DNA of 64,000 bases from Gammaproteobacteria bacterium (GCA_029245395.1 JAQWPL010000008.1:22768-86767); one strand, 5' to 3'. Positions 1 through 9,993 are shown, counted from the stretch's first letter. Notes: generated by a model from the letters alone, not told the origin. Program-made: numbers and translations.

Positions 1-2004
1 CAGTTAAGCAAGAAAATATCCCCTGAAGTCCTTACATCAATTACCAGTATCGATGAACCAAGCAGGCTCGTTGATACCATTGCCACACACATGTCACTTC
101 AGCTGCAGGAAAAGCAAAATATTCTTGAGCTTGCCAATATAAAACCCCGAATCGAGCACCTTATGTCTCTGATTGAGGCAGAAATCGATATTTTTCAGGT
201 AGAAAAGCGCATTCGCGGCCGGGTTAAAAAACAAATGGAGAAAAGCCAGCGTGAGTACTATCTGAATGAGCAAATGAAAGCTATTCAGAAAGAGATGGGT
301 GAGCTGGAAGATGTGCCAAATGAGGCAGACGAGCTAAAACGTAAAATCGATGAAGCTGGAATGCCAAAAGAAGCAAAAGATAAAACCGCCGCAGAATTGA
401 ACAAACTGAAAATGATGTCTCCTATGTCATCAGAAGCCTCAGTAGTTCGTACCTATATCGACTGGATGATCAGTGTTCCCTGGAAGAAAAAATCCAGAAT
501 CCGCACCGACCTGAAAAAAGCGGAGGAAATATTAGATAACGATCATTATGGCCTGAAAGAAGTAAAAGAACGTATTGTTGAATATCTCGCAGTTCAGAAA
601 CGAGTAAAGAAACTCAAGGGCCCGATTTTGTGCCTTGTAGGGCCACCAGGTGTCGGTAAGACGTCACTGGGAGAATCTATCGCTAGGGCTACAGGCAGGA
701 AATTTGTCCGTATGGCGCTTGGCGGAGTCAGAGATGAAGCTGAAATCAGAGGGCACAGAAGAACGTATATAGGCTCATTGCCGGGTAAAGTCCTGCAGAA
801 AATGGCCAAGGTAGGTGTACGTAATCCGTTGGTGCTTCTGGACGAAGTAGATAAAATGGGGATGGATCACCGCGGTGATCCGGCTGCAGCTCTGCTTGAA
901 GTATTGGATCCTGAACAGAATCACAGTTTTAATGATCACTATCTGGAAGTGGATTATGATCTAAGTGATGTGTTGTTTATCTGTACATCAAATTCCATGA
1001 ATATTCCAGAGCCACTTCTTGATCGAATGGAAGTCATTCGACTACCTGGCTATACAGAAGATGAAAAACAGAATATTGCCAGCCGCTACCTGATTCCAAA
1101 ACAAAAAATAAATAATGGCCTTAAGGAAGACGAAGTAAGTTTTTCCATACAAGCTGTTGTGGACCTGATTCGTCACTACACTCGCGAGGCGGGTGTCAGA
1201 GGGCTGGAAAGAGAAATTGCGAAAATTTGCCGGAAAATTGTTAAGGAATATACGCTCGAAACCGGTTTGTTGAATGTAGATGTGACCGAAAAAGATCTGG
1301 AGAAATATGTTGGCGTCCAAAAGTATGATTTTGGCAGGGCAGAAGAAAAAGATGCTGTTGGTCAGGTGAATGGCCTGGCATGGACGCAGGTTGGTGGAGA
1401 GCTCCTGACTATTGAGGCAGTGGCTACATCCGGTAAGGGTAAAACCACTATGACAGGATCACTTGGCGACATCATGCAGGAATCTATTCAGGCGGCATTG
1501 ACCGTTGTCAGAAGTCGGGCAAGCACCTTGGGACTTAAAGATAACTTCCATGAAAACAATGACTTGCATGTTCATGTGCCTGAAGGTGCAACGCCAAAAG
1601 ATGGTCCGAGTGCGGGTGTCGGCATGTGCACTGCTTTGGTTTCTGTGCTGACTGGAATACCCGTAAAGAATGATGTTGCCATGACAGGGGAAATTACGTT
1701 ACGTGGTCAGGTACTCCCTATTGGCGGACTGAAGGAAAAACTTTTGGCAGCTCACAGGGGTGAAATAAAAACTGTTATAATTCCGAGCGAAAATGAGCGA
1801 GATCTGAAAGAAATTCCGGATAATATAAAAGCTGATCTGAATATCAAATCAGTAAAATGGATTGACGAAGTTCTTGAGATAGCATTGCAATTTATGCCAG
1901 AACCCTTAGAAGATAATAAATCTCAAGTACTTGAAAAAGATTCTTCAAAAACAAGTAAGAATGAAATCAAGAATAAGAGAAAAAAATCAATAAATACACA
2001 TTAG
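1..2004 (+). CDS. lon: Lon ATP-dependent protease, 5' end outside window
   Basis: Cytosolic AAA+ serine protease that degrades misfolded and regulatory proteins. The frame is open from the first base of the window and the upstream 30 codons read as Lon N-domain, so the ATG at 91 is internal. 667 residues are present, so about 115-120 N-terminal residues are missing compared with the usual ~785. Visible elements in order are the coiled-coil-rich end of the N-domain, Walker A GPPGVGKT (about nt 640-663), Walker B LLDEVDK (about nt 835), and the C-terminal protease domain. That domain has the catalytic Ser in PKDGPSAG (codon 1609-1611) and the Lys in GGLKEKLL (codon 1732-1734), the Ser-Lys dyad of LonA. 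The C-terminus ends in a Lys/Ser/Asn-rich tail. It is followed by hupB and ppiD, the usual order. Confidence 0.97.
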   Translation, partial: QLSKKISPEVLTSITSIDEPSRLVDTIATHMSLQLQEKQNILELANIKPRIEHLMSLIEAEIDIFQVEKRIRGRVKKQMEKSQREYYLNEQMKAIQKEMGELEDVPNEADELKRKIDEAGMPKEAKDKTAAELNKLKMMSPMSSEASVVRTYIDWMISVPWKKKSRIRTDLKKAEEILDNDHYGLKEVKERIVEYLAVQKRVKKLKGPILCLVGPPGVGKTSLGESIARATGRKFVRMALGGVRDEAEIRGHRRTYIGSLPGKVLQKMAKVGVRNPLVLLDEVDKMGMDHRGDPAAALLEVLDPEQNHSFNDHYLEVDYDLSDVLFICTSNSMNIPEPLLDRMEVIRLPGYTEDEKQNIASRYLIPKQKINNGLKEDEVSFSIQAVVDLIRHYTREAGVRGLEREIAKICRKIVKEYTLETGLLNVDVTEKDLEKYVGVQKYDFGRAEEKDAVGQVNGLAWTQVGGELLTIEAVATSGKGKTTMTGSLGDIMQESIQAALTVVRSRASTLGLKDNFHENNDLHVHVPEGATPKDGPSAGVGMCTALVSVLTGIPVKNDVAMTGEITLRGQVLPIGGLKEKLLAAHRGEIKTVIIPSENERDLKEIPDNIKADLNIKSVKWIDEVLEIALQFMPEPLEDNKSQVLEKDSSKTSKNEIKNKRKKSINTH

Positions 2005-2019
2005 GAAGCCACGTATTTC

Positions 2020-2049
2020 TTGACTTTATCTTCTGACAGTTGGTATAAA
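2020..2049 (+). promoter_or_regulatory. Candidate sigma70 promoter for hupB
   Basis: TTGACT (2020-2025), an 18-bp spacer and TATAAA (2044-2049) lie between lon and hupB. This is the best consensus promoter I found by eye in the window. Transcription would start near 2056, leaving a leader of about 165 nt before the hupB GTG. A perfect inverted repeat, TGACTGTA-T-TACAGTCA (2052-2068), sits over the expected start point and could be an operator. The assignment is from sequence only. Confidence 0.6.
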
Positions 2050-2069
2050 GTTGACTGTATTACAGTCAG

Positions 2070-2200
2070 GCTAAACACTTACAAAACAAAAGTTTTAACA
2101 TAGCTTTAAATAAAAGTTTTTAACTAGGTTTTACAACAAGTTTTTTCACCCAGGTTTTTACAACTGGATTTAGTTTTTAACACATTTAATTTTTTTTAAC
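2070..2200 (+). repeat. T-rich degenerate repeats in the hupB leader
   Basis: The lon-hupB spacer contains several related short blocks: AGTTTTAAC (about 2090), AGTTTTTAAC (about 2115 and 2171), TTTTACAAC (about 2130) and TTTTTACAAC (about 2153). They are separated by roughly 20-35 bp, with CTAGG or CCAGG between some copies. No reading frame runs through them. They lie downstream of the candidate hupB promoter and so would be transcribed into its leader. Whether this is a bent-DNA or protein-binding array or chance AT-richness cannot be told from the sequence. Confidence 0.4.
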
Positions 2201-2223
2201 CATAATGATAACAAGGGGCTAAC

Positions 2224-2502
2224 GTGAATAAATCAGAATTAATAGACGCTGTCGCTGAAACTGCCGACTTACCAAAAGCTGCTGCTGCTCGTGCAATTGA
2301 TGCAATGACCGACTCCATTGCGGGTTCACTAAAAGCAGGAAACTCAGTTGCTCTGGTGGGCTTTGGTTCTTTTAATGTAAAAGACAGGGCGGCCCGAATT
2401 GGCCGTAATCCTCAAACTGGAGCTCCTATTCAGATTGCTGCTGCAAGAGTACCTTCCTTTAAAGCTGGCAAGGCGCTTAAAGACGCTGTTAACGGTCGAT
2501 AG
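2224..2502 (+). CDS. hupB: DNA-binding protein HU
   Basis: Small nucleoid-associated histone-like protein of 92 residues, about normal for HU. It starts [12 protein letters not shown], with the HU/IHF beta-arm signature [21 protein letters not shown] at residues ~45-65 and the C-terminal helix [12 protein letters not shown]. The start is GTG at 2224, supported by AAGGGG ten bases upstream. There is no ATG that would give the conserved N-terminus. The position directly after lon supports the beta-type HU name. A strong terminator follows at 2613, so it is probably transcribed alone from the promoter at 2020-2049. Confidence 0.96.
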   Translation: MNKSELIDAVAETADLPKAAAARAIDAMTDSIAGSLKAGNSVALVGFGSFNVKDRAARIGRNPQTGAPIQIAAARVPSFKAGKALKDAVNGR

Positions 2503-2612
2503 TACTAAAACAGCACAAGGATTTTTCTGTAGGCCTGGTACTTGCAGCTTGTAACTAGCAAATACCAAGGTTAATGCAGAAAAAGGCTTGATCAGTAATA
2601 ATACCTCTAGAG

Positions 2613-2640
2613 GGCGCATCTTTGATGCGCCTTCTGTTTT
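2613..2640 (+). terminator. Rho-independent terminator after hupB
   Basis: An 8-bp perfect stem, GGCGCATC (2613-2620) with GATGCGCC (2624-2631), closes a TTT loop and is followed by TTCTGTTTT. It lies 110 bp after the hupB stop and before ppiD. Confidence 0.85.
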
Positions 2641-2729
2641 ATTAACAAACTGATTTTTTCACTGTAAAATTTACGTAAAGTAGATAGAAATAATGTCCAT
2701 CTCATAAGGTGGCACTACCGGATTAAGAA

Positions 2730-4616
2730 ATGCTGCAAAAAATTCGTGATAACAGTCAGAGCATTGGTGCCAAAATATTTGTTTGGTTCATTGTGGTTAT
2801 TTTTGGTGCCTGGGGTGCCAGTTCCATTGTTACGTCTGTAATCACTACCAATCCGACGGTTACAGTGAATGGTGAAGAAATTGACGAGTTAGAAGTAGAG
2901 CAAAGTGCTCAGAGACGTATTCAGGAACTGATAACAAGTTTAGGCCCGGATGCCGATTTATCGGATATCGATGAAGATTTAATTCGTGACGCTGCTATAA
3001 ATGAATTAATCCAGCGCGAACTAATGCTGCAATATGCAGAGCAAACCGGCATGGTTGTTTCCTCACGCAGTATCGATCGCAGTATTGCACAGACTGCAGA
3101 TTTTCAGATTGATGGTGTGTTCAATGGAGAACGGGCCCAGATATTGCTCCAGAGCATGGGTTATACACCCAATTCCTATCGGGCTGCCCTGGCTTCCGAG
3201 GGGGTTATGAACCAGATCTCATTTGCTTACGGGCTATCTGGATTTATTACCAGGCCGGAAATGGAGACCCTTGCAAAATTACTTAACCAGACAAGAGACT
3301 TGCGTTACTTGCTTATCAGTATGGACGGATTGTTAGGATCTATGGATATAAGCGATGAAGAAATCGCCGAATATTACACAGCCAATGAGAATCAGTTCAT
3401 GCTTGAAGAACAGGTTTCATTGGACTATCTGGAGCTGGATAAAGAAGCCATTTTTGACGAAGTTACTGTCACTGAAGAACAGATTCGTCAACGTTATGAT
3501 GAGCAGCAGGTGGAATACCAATCTCTGATAGAGCGCCGCGCGTCCCATATCCTGCTTGAAGCTTTTTCTGAAGAGGACTATGCAGAGGTTATGAACCTGG
3601 CTGAAGAATTAAAAGAGCGCATAGATGCTAGCGAGAGCTTTGAAGATCTGGCAGGTGAATACTCTAATGACCTGGGTTCAGCCGAGTTTGGAGGTGATGT
3701 TGGCTACACCTCAGGTGAGAATTTCGTGGAAGAATTCGAGCAGGCACTGCTTGCTTTGGATGTAGATGAAGTATCTGCACCAGTGCGTACAGAATTTGGT
3801 GTTCATTTGATAAAACTCACCGAACGTAGTGAGTCAGAAATTGAGAGCTATGAAGATAGCGCCGAGAGCCTGGAACGCGATCTAAAAACAGCAGAAGTGG
3901 ACAGAATATTTCTGGAGCGGGCGGAGGAATTGGGTAATTTGGCCTTTGAATCCTTTGACCTGGCAGATCCTGCCGATATTATGGGTCTAGAAATCCAGAC
4001 CACCTCACTATTTGGACGCAGAGGTGGTGTAGGCATAGCAACCAATGGCGATGTGATTAATTCTGCATTTACTCCCGAGCTTTTGATTGACGGACTAAAT
4101 AGTGATCTGATTGCGATTACGCCAGCGCGCTCTGTTGCCATAAGGGTAGTTGATCATAACCAACCCCAGCTGCAACCACTGGATGTAGTCAGCGGCGAAA
4201 TCCAGATACTTCTCCAATTTGAAAAAATCCGAGAAAGGGCCGTTGATCTGGGTGAGACAATTCGTGACAGTATGCAAAACGGTCAGAATATAGACACGCT
4301 CCTGGAAACTCAGGATCTGAACTGGAATCAACTCAATGCTCTGGAACGCAGTAATCAACTTCTGCCGCCAGAATTGGTTCAGAATGTTTTTGATATGCCA
4401 GGGCCTGAAGCCGGGGATGTCAGGGTGGACGGCTTCCAGCTGTCTACAGGTGAATATGTCGTTGTTGAATTGCAAAATGTGAATGAAGGTAGCCTTGAAG
4501 ACCTCGAGCAAGAGGAACAGGCGAGTCTGCAGACATTTCTGGCTCAGCAATATTCCAATGAAGAATTTGAAGCCCTCATACTTGGCTTGCAAAACAGAGC
4601 AGACATAAACCGCTAA
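2730..4616 (+). CDS. ppiD: Periplasmic chaperone / peptidyl-prolyl isomerase PpiD
   Basis: Inner-membrane-anchored parvulin-like folding factor that acts at the periplasmic exit of the Sec translocon. The 628 residues match the family (~620). It has a short cytosolic N-terminus and one membrane segment at residues ~15-34 (FVWFIVVIFGAWGA). A SurA-like N-terminal chaperone region follows, then a rotamase domain at about residues 268-365 (SHILLEA ... GGDVGYTSGENFVEEFEQALLAL ... FGVHLIKL), then a long C-terminal chaperone region. Its place after lon and hupB is the conserved order. A terminator follows at once. Catalytic PPIase activity is often absent in PpiD proteins, so I do not claim it here. 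Confidence 0.93.
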   Translation: MLQKIRDNSQSIGAKIFVWFIVVIFGAWGASSIVTSVITTNPTVTVNGEEIDELEVEQSAQRRIQELITSLGPDADLSDIDEDLIRDAAINELIQRELMLQYAEQTGMVVSSRSIDRSIAQTADFQIDGVFNGERAQILLQSMGYTPNSYRAALASEGVMNQISFAYGLSGFITRPEMETLAKLLNQTRDLRYLLISMDGLLGSMDISDEEIAEYYTANENQFMLEEQVSLDYLELDKEAIFDEVTVTEEQIRQRYDEQQVEYQSLIERRASHILLEAFSEEDYAEVMNLAEELKERIDASESFEDLAGEYSNDLGSAEFGGDVGYTSGENFVEEFEQALLALDVDEVSAPVRTEFGVHLIKLTERSESEIESYEDSAESLERDLKTAEVDRIFLERAEELGNLAFESFDLADPADIMGLEIQTTSLFGRRGGVGIATNGDVINSAFTPELLIDGLNSDLIAITPARSVAIRVVDHNQPQLQPLDVVSGEIQILLQFEKIRERAVDLGETIRDSMQNGQNIDTLLETQDLNWNQLNALERSNQLLPPELVQNVFDMPGPEAGDVRVDGFQLSTGEYVVVELQNVNEGSLEDLEQEEQASLQTFLAQQYSNEEFEALILGLQNRADINR

Positions 4617-4632
4617 CTGGATAGTATTATTG

Positions 4633-4666
4633 AAAGCCTGGAATCGAAAGATTTGAGGCTTTTTTT
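4633..4666 (+). terminator. Rho-independent terminator after ppiD
   Basis: AAAGCCT (4633-4639) pairs with AGGCTTT (4656-4662). An inner AATC-GAAA-GATT hairpin extends the stem, and a run of seven T begins within the 3' arm. It starts 16 bp after the ppiD stop. Confidence 0.88.
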
Positions 4667-4774
4667 ATGTCTTGGGCAAAGTGAGGATATTCACAGTTCT
4701 TCCCATACTATGTGGACTTAAGAGTACAGGGTGTTTATTCTATCTTGCCCATATATAGTGCAGATCTGCTATTT

Positions 4775-4790
4775 TCACGCAATTGCGTGA
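4775..4790. promoter_or_regulatory. Perfect palindrome upstream of oppA (operator candidate)
   Basis: TCACGCAATTGCGTGA is a perfect 16-bp palindrome 65 bp before the oppA start. A weak promoter-like pair, TTGCCC (4745) and TATTTT (4770) with a 19-bp spacer, would place the palindrome across the start of transcription, where a repressor would bind. I do not recognise a specific regulator for this site. Confidence 0.5.
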
Positions 4791-4855
4791 GTAATTTCTT
4801 CTAAGAACCAAGATCTAAACGCCAAATTGAACAGCATTTTCTGGATATATAAATT

Positions 4856-6481
4856 ATGAACTTCAACAATGCCCGACTTATCTTTATTTTTCTTTTGCTG
4901 CTGACAGGCTGTAGTGGTGGGGAGTCAGAATCCCGGGTTGATTCAGGTAACAGGGATGGGGTATTTCATTTTGGGAACCACGCTGAGCCCCAGGGGCTTG
5001 ACCCTCATATTGTCACAGGCATCCCCGAGCATCATATCCTGACGGCATTATTTGAAGGTCTGGTACTAAAGAATCCCTACACTCTGGATATTGAACCAGG
5101 TGTCGCAGAATCATGGGACATCAGTGCAGATGGTCTGACCTATACCTTTCGTTTACGAGAAAATACCAGTTGGAGTAATGGCGATGTATTGACTGCTGAA
5201 GACTTTCGCTGGTCCTGGCAGCGCGCTTTGTCACCCATCCTGGGTAGTGAATACAGCTACATGTACTACCCCATTGAAAATGCAGAAGCCTACAATAGTG
5301 GTCAAATGTCTGACTTCAGCCAGGTAGGTGTTACCGTGCTTGATGAGCATACCCTTCAGGTCAAACTGCATTCTCCTACGCCTTATTTTCTGCAATTGCT
5401 CGATCACTACAGCATGTTCCCGGTACACCGCGCCACGTTAGAAGCCTTTGGATCTGCTTCGGACAGGCTGACAGCATGGGCGCAGGAAGGAAATATCGTG
5501 ACTAATGGCGCTTTTGTACTTACAGAGTGGCAAATCAACTCTCATGTGCGGGTTGAGAAAAGCCCTCTGTACTGGGATGCAGAAGAGGTAGATCTAAAGG
5601 CCATCGTTTTTTACCCCACTGAAAATCTAGTCACTGAAGAACGTATGTTCAGAGATAGGCAACTTCACCGCACAGCAGAAATTCCCCTGGACAAAATTTT
5701 CACCTACCAGCAGGAACAGCTAGAGGTGACAAAAATTGCGCCTTGGATTGGCTCCTATTTTTATATGTTTAATACCACCAGGGCGCCACTGAATGATGTC
5801 AGAGTTCGCAAAGCGCTGGCCATGTCGATTGATCGGACACTTATAGCCGAAACCGTTACCCAGGGAGTGTACTCATCATCTACAGCCCTGGTGCCACCAG
5901 GGACGCTCGGTTACCAGCCGCCACAGCTTTTTACCTACGATCCGGAAAAAGCTGTTGAGCTTCTTGCCGAAGCGGGTTACCCAAATGGGGATGGCTTTCC
6001 GGCTTTTGATTTTCTCTACAACACCAATGAAGATCACAGAAAGATTGCAGTAGCCATCCAGCAGATGTGGATGAAAACCCTCAATATCACTGTCAATCTG
6101 GTCAACCAGGAATGGAAGGTCTACCTGGACTCACACAACAACATGAATTATGACGTAGCCAGGCGTGGCTGGATTGGTGACTATGTGGATCCCTATACCT
6201 TTTTGGGTATGTATATAACCGATGGCGGCAATAACAAAACCGGTTTTTCCAATGCCCGCTATGATGAAATCATCCTGCATGAAGCACCAGCGGAACTGGA
6301 CAAGGACAAGCGCTTTGCCCTGTATTATGAAGCAGAAACTATCCTGCTGGAAAACATGCCAATCCTTCCTATCTTTACCTATCAGTTCAAGCATCTCTAC
6401 CAAACCAGCGTCAAGGGAATGCCAAATAACATAATGGACTACTACAACTATAAATACGTCTCACTGGATCCTGAAGGTTAA
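4856..6481 (+). CDS. oppA: Oligopeptide ABC transporter, substrate-binding lipoprotein
   Basis: Periplasmic binding component of a peptide importer (SBP_bac_5 family). 541 residues, normal for OppA. The signal peptide ends in a lipobox, LLLTGC, with the lipidated Cys at residue 19, so the protein is probably membrane-tethered. It closely follows OppA in sequence: LDPHIVTGIPEHHILTALFEGL, PGVAESWDISADGLTYTF, NPLNDVRVRKAL-like region, LVNQEWKVYLDS and DVARRGWIGDYVDP. First gene of a tight four-gene operon with oppB (34-bp gap), oppC and a fused ATPase. A palindromic candidate operator lies upstream. Substrate is inferred as oligopeptides from similarity to OppA; other peptides are possible. Confidence 0.92.
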   Translation: MNFNNARLIFIFLLLLTGCSGGESESRVDSGNRDGVFHFGNHAEPQGLDPHIVTGIPEHHILTALFEGLVLKNPYTLDIEPGVAESWDISADGLTYTFRLRENTSWSNGDVLTAEDFRWSWQRALSPILGSEYSYMYYPIENAEAYNSGQMSDFSQVGVTVLDEHTLQVKLHSPTPYFLQLLDHYSMFPVHRATLEAFGSASDRLTAWAQEGNIVTNGAFVLTEWQINSHVRVEKSPLYWDAEEVDLKAIVFYPTENLVTEERMFRDRQLHRTAEIPLDKIFTYQQEQLEVTKIAPWIGSYFYMFNTTRAPLNDVRVRKALAMSIDRTLIAETVTQGVYSSSTALVPPGTLGYQPPQLFTYDPEKAVELLAEAGYPNGDGFPAFDFLYNTNEDHRKIAVAIQQMWMKTLNITVNLVNQEWKVYLDSHNNMNYDVARRGWIGDYVDPYTFLGMYITDGGNNKTGFSNARYDEIILHEAPAELDKDKRFALYYEAETILLENMPILPIFTYQFKHLYQTSVKGMPNNIMDYYNYKYVSLDPEG

Positions 6482-6515
6482 AGGGTAAAGGCTATAGACT
6501 AGCAAGCTTCCTGCC

Positions 6516-7445
6516 ATGTGGCGTTTTATAGGTTTTCGATTCCTTCAGGCCATTCCGGTCATACTGGCAGTGATCACTGTCACATTTTTTCTTGTCAGGG
6601 CAGCTCCTGGCGGTCCTTTTGATCAGGAAAAAGCCGTCAGTGATCAGGTACGTGCGGCATTGGAAGCACGCTACCAGCTCGACCTGCCCATGCATGAACA
6701 ATATTTTTCCTACCTGGAAGATTTGTTCAGGGGTGACATGGGGCCCTCTTTTTACTATCCCGGCCGCACTGTTAATGATCTGATTTTTCAGGGATTACCT
6801 ATTACCGCAGAATTGGGCTTTTACGCCTTGGTGATTGCTTTGGTGATTGGGTGTTTAGCTGGCGTGTTGGCTGCGCTTAAACCGAATACTGCCCAGGATT
6901 ATGTGCCCATGAGTGTGGCCATGATCGGCATCTGCATGCCTTCCTTTTTGCTAGGTCCTTTGCTGGTGCTTATTTTTGGCATTTGGCTGGATCTGTTGCC
7001 TGTGTCGGGCTGGGGCAATTCAGCAGGAGATAAAATACTGCCCAGCATTACCCTGGGTGCCATGACCGCTGCCTATATAGCGCGTTTAAGTCGCTCCGGG
7101 ATGCTTGAGGTACTTAATCAGGATTACATGCGCACTGCCAGGGCAAAAGGACTGCCTGAATACGTGGTTGTTATTAAGCATGCCCTCAGGGGTGGATTGT
7201 TACCAGTGGTCAGCTATCTAGGGCCGGCTTTCGCCGCACTGCTCAGCGGCTCTTTTGTGGTCGAAACAGTGTTCCAGATTCCAGGGCTTGGACGCTTTTA
7301 TATCCAGGCGGCATTCAATCGGGATTACACAATGATTCTGGGGACAACGGTTTTTCTTTCAACACTCATCGTATTTTTCAATTTGCTTTCGGACATTGTC
7401 GCTGCCTGGCTGAACCCCAGATTGCGTTATCAATTCAGGAAATGA
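6516..7445 (+). CDS. oppB: Oligopeptide ABC transporter permease OppB
   Basis: Inner-membrane permease, BPD_transp_1 family, 309 residues. It has an N-terminal membrane helix (FRFLQAIPVILAVITVTFFLVRAAPGGPF), the signature start of DppB/OppB proteins, and about five further membrane segments. The ATPase-docking EAA loop lies near residues 204-228 (YMRTARAKGLPEYVVVIKHALRGG). It ends one base before oppC, so the two are probably translationally coupled. It forms the heterodimeric channel with OppC. Confidence 0.93.
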   Translation: MWRFIGFRFLQAIPVILAVITVTFFLVRAAPGGPFDQEKAVSDQVRAALEARYQLDLPMHEQYFSYLEDLFRGDMGPSFYYPGRTVNDLIFQGLPITAELGFYALVIALVIGCLAGVLAALKPNTAQDYVPMSVAMIGICMPSFLLGPLLVLIFGIWLDLLPVSGWGNSAGDKILPSITLGAMTAAYIARLSRSGMLEVLNQDYMRTARAKGLPEYVVVIKHALRGGLLPVVSYLGPAFAALLSGSFVVETVFQIPGLGRFYIQAAFNRDYTMILGTTVFLSTLIVFFNLLSDIVAAWLNPRLRYQFRK

Positions 7446-7446
7446 C

Positions 7447-8349
7447 ATGACAAGCGAAAGTGGCAGCATTGGGAGCATAAATACTGCATTGGAAATGCCA
7501 AGGGGGACTTCGCTCTGGGAGGATGGCTGGCACAGGTTGCGCAAGAACAAGCTGGCCATGTTCGGGTTCTTTTATCTGCTTCTGCTGATTTTGATCTGTT
7601 TGGTAACACCCTGGATTGCCCCTTACGGCTATGAAGAACAGAATCTTCGACTGGGGGCGGTTCCTCCCACTGCAGAACATTGGTTAGGCACAGATACTTT
7701 CGGCAGGGACATGCTGACACGTATTCTGTACGGCGGCAGGATTTCTCTGATGGTTGGCTTTATTGCCACGGCTGTAGCGCTGGTAATAGGGGTAACGTAT
7801 GGTGCTATCGCTGGCTATGCCGGTGGCAAAATCGACAATGCGATGATGCGGCTGGTAGATATCTTTTACGCCTTGCCTTATATGATTTTCATCATCCTGT
7901 TAATGGTTGTTTTTGGACGTAATTTACTGCTGTTATTTCTGGCTATCGGCGCCGTGGAATGGCTGGTAATGGCACGCATTGTTCGGGGACAAATACAGTC
8001 TCTGCGTCAGCAGGAATATGTGGAAGCAGCTATTTCCCTGGGATTGTCGCCACTGACGATTATCTTCAAGCATCTGATGCCCAATGCCCTGGGCCCGGTC
8101 ATTGTGTATACAACCCTTACCATTCCCAACGTCATGCTCCTGGAAGCCTTTCTGAGCTTTTTGGGCCTTGGCATACAACCACCCCAATCCTCATGGGGCG
8201 TGTTGATCTCTTATGGCGTCGAGACCATGGAAGAATATCCCTGGTTACTGATATTTCCTGGCCTGGCTCTGACGACTACTTTGTTTGCGCTGAATTTTCT
8301 GGGTGACGGTTTGCGTGATGCTCTGGATCCCAAGGCCTCCAGGGATTAA
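7447..8349 (+). CDS. oppC: Oligopeptide ABC transporter permease OppC
   Basis: Second permease of the importer, 300 residues. It has the OppC-type N-terminal region (WEDGWHRLRKNKLAMFGFFYLLLL), the conserved APYGYEEQNL...HWLGTDTFGRDMLTRILYGGRISL stretch, and the EAA loop near residue 190 (YVEAAISLGLSPLTIIFKHLMPNALGP). The start ATG at 7447 is one base after the oppB stop TGA. The gene is followed after 15 bp by the ATPase, with GGGGGAG just before that start. Confidence 0.93.
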   Translation: MTSESGSIGSINTALEMPRGTSLWEDGWHRLRKNKLAMFGFFYLLLLILICLVTPWIAPYGYEEQNLRLGAVPPTAEHWLGTDTFGRDMLTRILYGGRISLMVGFIATAVALVIGVTYGAIAGYAGGKIDNAMMRLVDIFYALPYMIFIILLMVVFGRNLLLLFLAIGAVEWLVMARIVRGQIQSLRQQEYVEAAISLGLSPLTIIFKHLMPNALGPVIVYTTLTIPNVMLLEAFLSFLGLGIQPPQSSWGVLISYGVETMEEYPWLLIFPGLALTTTLFALNFLGDGLRDALDPKASRD

Positions 8350-8364
8350 GGGGGAGTTCGTTTA

Positions 8365-9993
8365 ATGAAATTACTCCAGGTACAGGACTTAGCCGTTCAT
8401 TTTCACACCCGCAACGGCATTGTTGAGGCCGTCAATGGCGTCAGCTTCGATGTGGAGGCGGGAAAAACCTTTGCCATCATCGGCGAATCAGGCTCGGGGA
8501 AATCTGTGGCTTGTTACAGCATGCTGGGACTGGTCCCCATGCCGCCGGGAAGAATTGAAAGTGGCAAAGTACTTTTCCAGGAGCAGGACTTGCTGGGATT
8601 GTCTGAAAGGGCATTGCGTAAAGTCAGGGGCAAAGGAATAAGTATTATCTTTCAGGATCCCATGACCTCCCTGAACCCCTACCTGAAAATTGGTGACCAA
8701 CTGACAGAGCCACTGCGTCAGCATTTCGGCATGGACAAAAAAACAGCCTGGCAAAAGGGGACTGAAATACTGGAAGAAGTGGGGATTCAAAATGCTGCTG
8801 CGCGCATGAATGCCTGGCCTTTTGAATTTTCCGGCGGTATGCGCCAAAGAGTGGTCATTGCCATGGCATTGGTTACCGAGCCGGAAATTATTATTGCCGA
8901 CGAACCAACAACCGCTTTAGACGTAACAGTACAGGCACAAATTCTACGCTTGTTAAAAGAGCTTCAGCAAAGGCGAAATATTGGCGTGATTTTTATCAGC
9001 CATGACTTAAGTGTTGTGTCAGACATCGCTGACGAAATTGCTGTTATGCAAAACGGCAAGTTTGTGGAGCAGGGGGACAGGGAAGCTATCTTCAGGAATC
9101 CTCAGCATGACTACACAAAGATGCTACTCGCTGCTGTACCTGCTACACAGAAAAAGTCGGACATAGTAGACGCTGCGCCACTGGTATCCCTGTCGAATCT
9201 GGTTGTGGAATTCCCAGGTGGAAAAGGGCAGGAAAAAATCAGAGCAGTGGATAATGTCACTCTGGAGATAAAACCCCAGGAAATTCTCGGCCTGGTTGGA
9301 GAATCAGGATCCGGTAAATCCACATTGGGTAGAGCGGTATTACGTCTCCTGACACCGACATCAGGGCAGGTGGTATTTGAAGAGCAGGATATCAGTGAGT
9401 ATTCCCGGTCCCAAATGAAACCGCTGCGGCGACGTATGCAGATGATTTTCCAGGATCCCTATTCCAGTCTTAACCCACGGATGACAGTGTATGACACGTT
9501 AGCTGAACCCTTGTTACTGCATAAAATTTGTAACAGAAAAACGCTCGATGCAGAAGTTTTTGCGCTTATGGATTCAGTTGGCTTGTCCCGTGAAAGCGTC
9601 TTGCGCTACCCCCATGAATTTTCTGGAGGGCAACGCCAGCGTATTGCCATAGGCAGGGCAATTTCCACAAAACCTTCATTTATTGTGGCTGATGAGCCGG
9701 TATCCGCCCTGGATGTCACCATTCAATCTCAAATTCTTGATTTGCTACTGGATCTTGTTAACCGCTTTGATTTGACCATGCTGTTTATATCCCATGACCT
9801 TGGTGTAGTGAGATATTTGTCAGACCGGATAGTGGTTATGAAAGACGGAATATTGGTGGAGTCTGGGTCTGTAGAAGCCGTCTTCGAGCATCCCACTGAA
9901 GATTACACACGTGCCTTGCTGGATGCGATTCCAGGCAAGCGATTGTTTCTGGACGACGCTGCGGAGTCTATGGAGGAAGGGACCATTACGTGA
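8365..9993 (+). CDS. Oligopeptide ABC transporter, fused OppD-OppF ATPase
   Basis: Cytosolic ATPase that powers the importer. 542 residues contain two complete ABC domains. The first has Walker A GESGSGKS at residues 40-47, signature FSGGMRQR at 155-162 and Walker B IIIADEP at ~175. The second has Walker A at ~312-319, signature FSGGQRQR at ~419-426 and Walker B FIVADEP. Separate OppD and OppF are usual; fused pairs are known in YejF and GsiA, so this is a known architecture on an Opp-type operon. Domain one is OppD-like and domain two OppF-like in order. It converges on gloB with a 43-bp gap and no clear terminator. Confidence 0.92.
   Translation: MKLLQVQDLAVHFHTRNGIVEAVNGVSFDVEAGKTFAIIGESGSGKSVACYSMLGLVPMPPGRIESGKVLFQEQDLLGLSERALRKVRGKGISIIFQDPMTSLNPYLKIGDQLTEPLRQHFGMDKKTAWQKGTEILEEVGIQNAAARMNAWPFEFSGGMRQRVVIAMALVTEPEIIIADEPTTALDVTVQAQILRLLKELQQRRNIGVIFISHDLSVVSDIADEIAVMQNGKFVEQGDREAIFRNPQHDYTKMLLAAVPATQKKSDIVDAAPLVSLSNLVVEFPGGKGQEKIRAVDNVTLEIKPQEILGLVGESGSGKSTLGRAVLRLLTPTSGQVVFEEQDISEYSRSQMKPLRRRMQMIFQDPYSSLNPRMTVYDTLAEPLLLHKICNRKTLDAEVFALMDSVGLSRESVLRYPHEFSGGQRQRIAIGRAISTKPSFIVADEPVSALDVTIQSQILDLLLDLVNRFDLTMLFISHDLGVVRYLSDRIVVMKDGILVESGSVEAVFEHPTEDYTRALLDAIPGKRLFLDDAAESMEEGTIT

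Noticed and set aside
2052..2068. LexA box at the hupB promoter (CTGT...ACAG)
   Set aside because: The spacing between CTGT and ACAG is three bases, not eight; the dyad is a different one.
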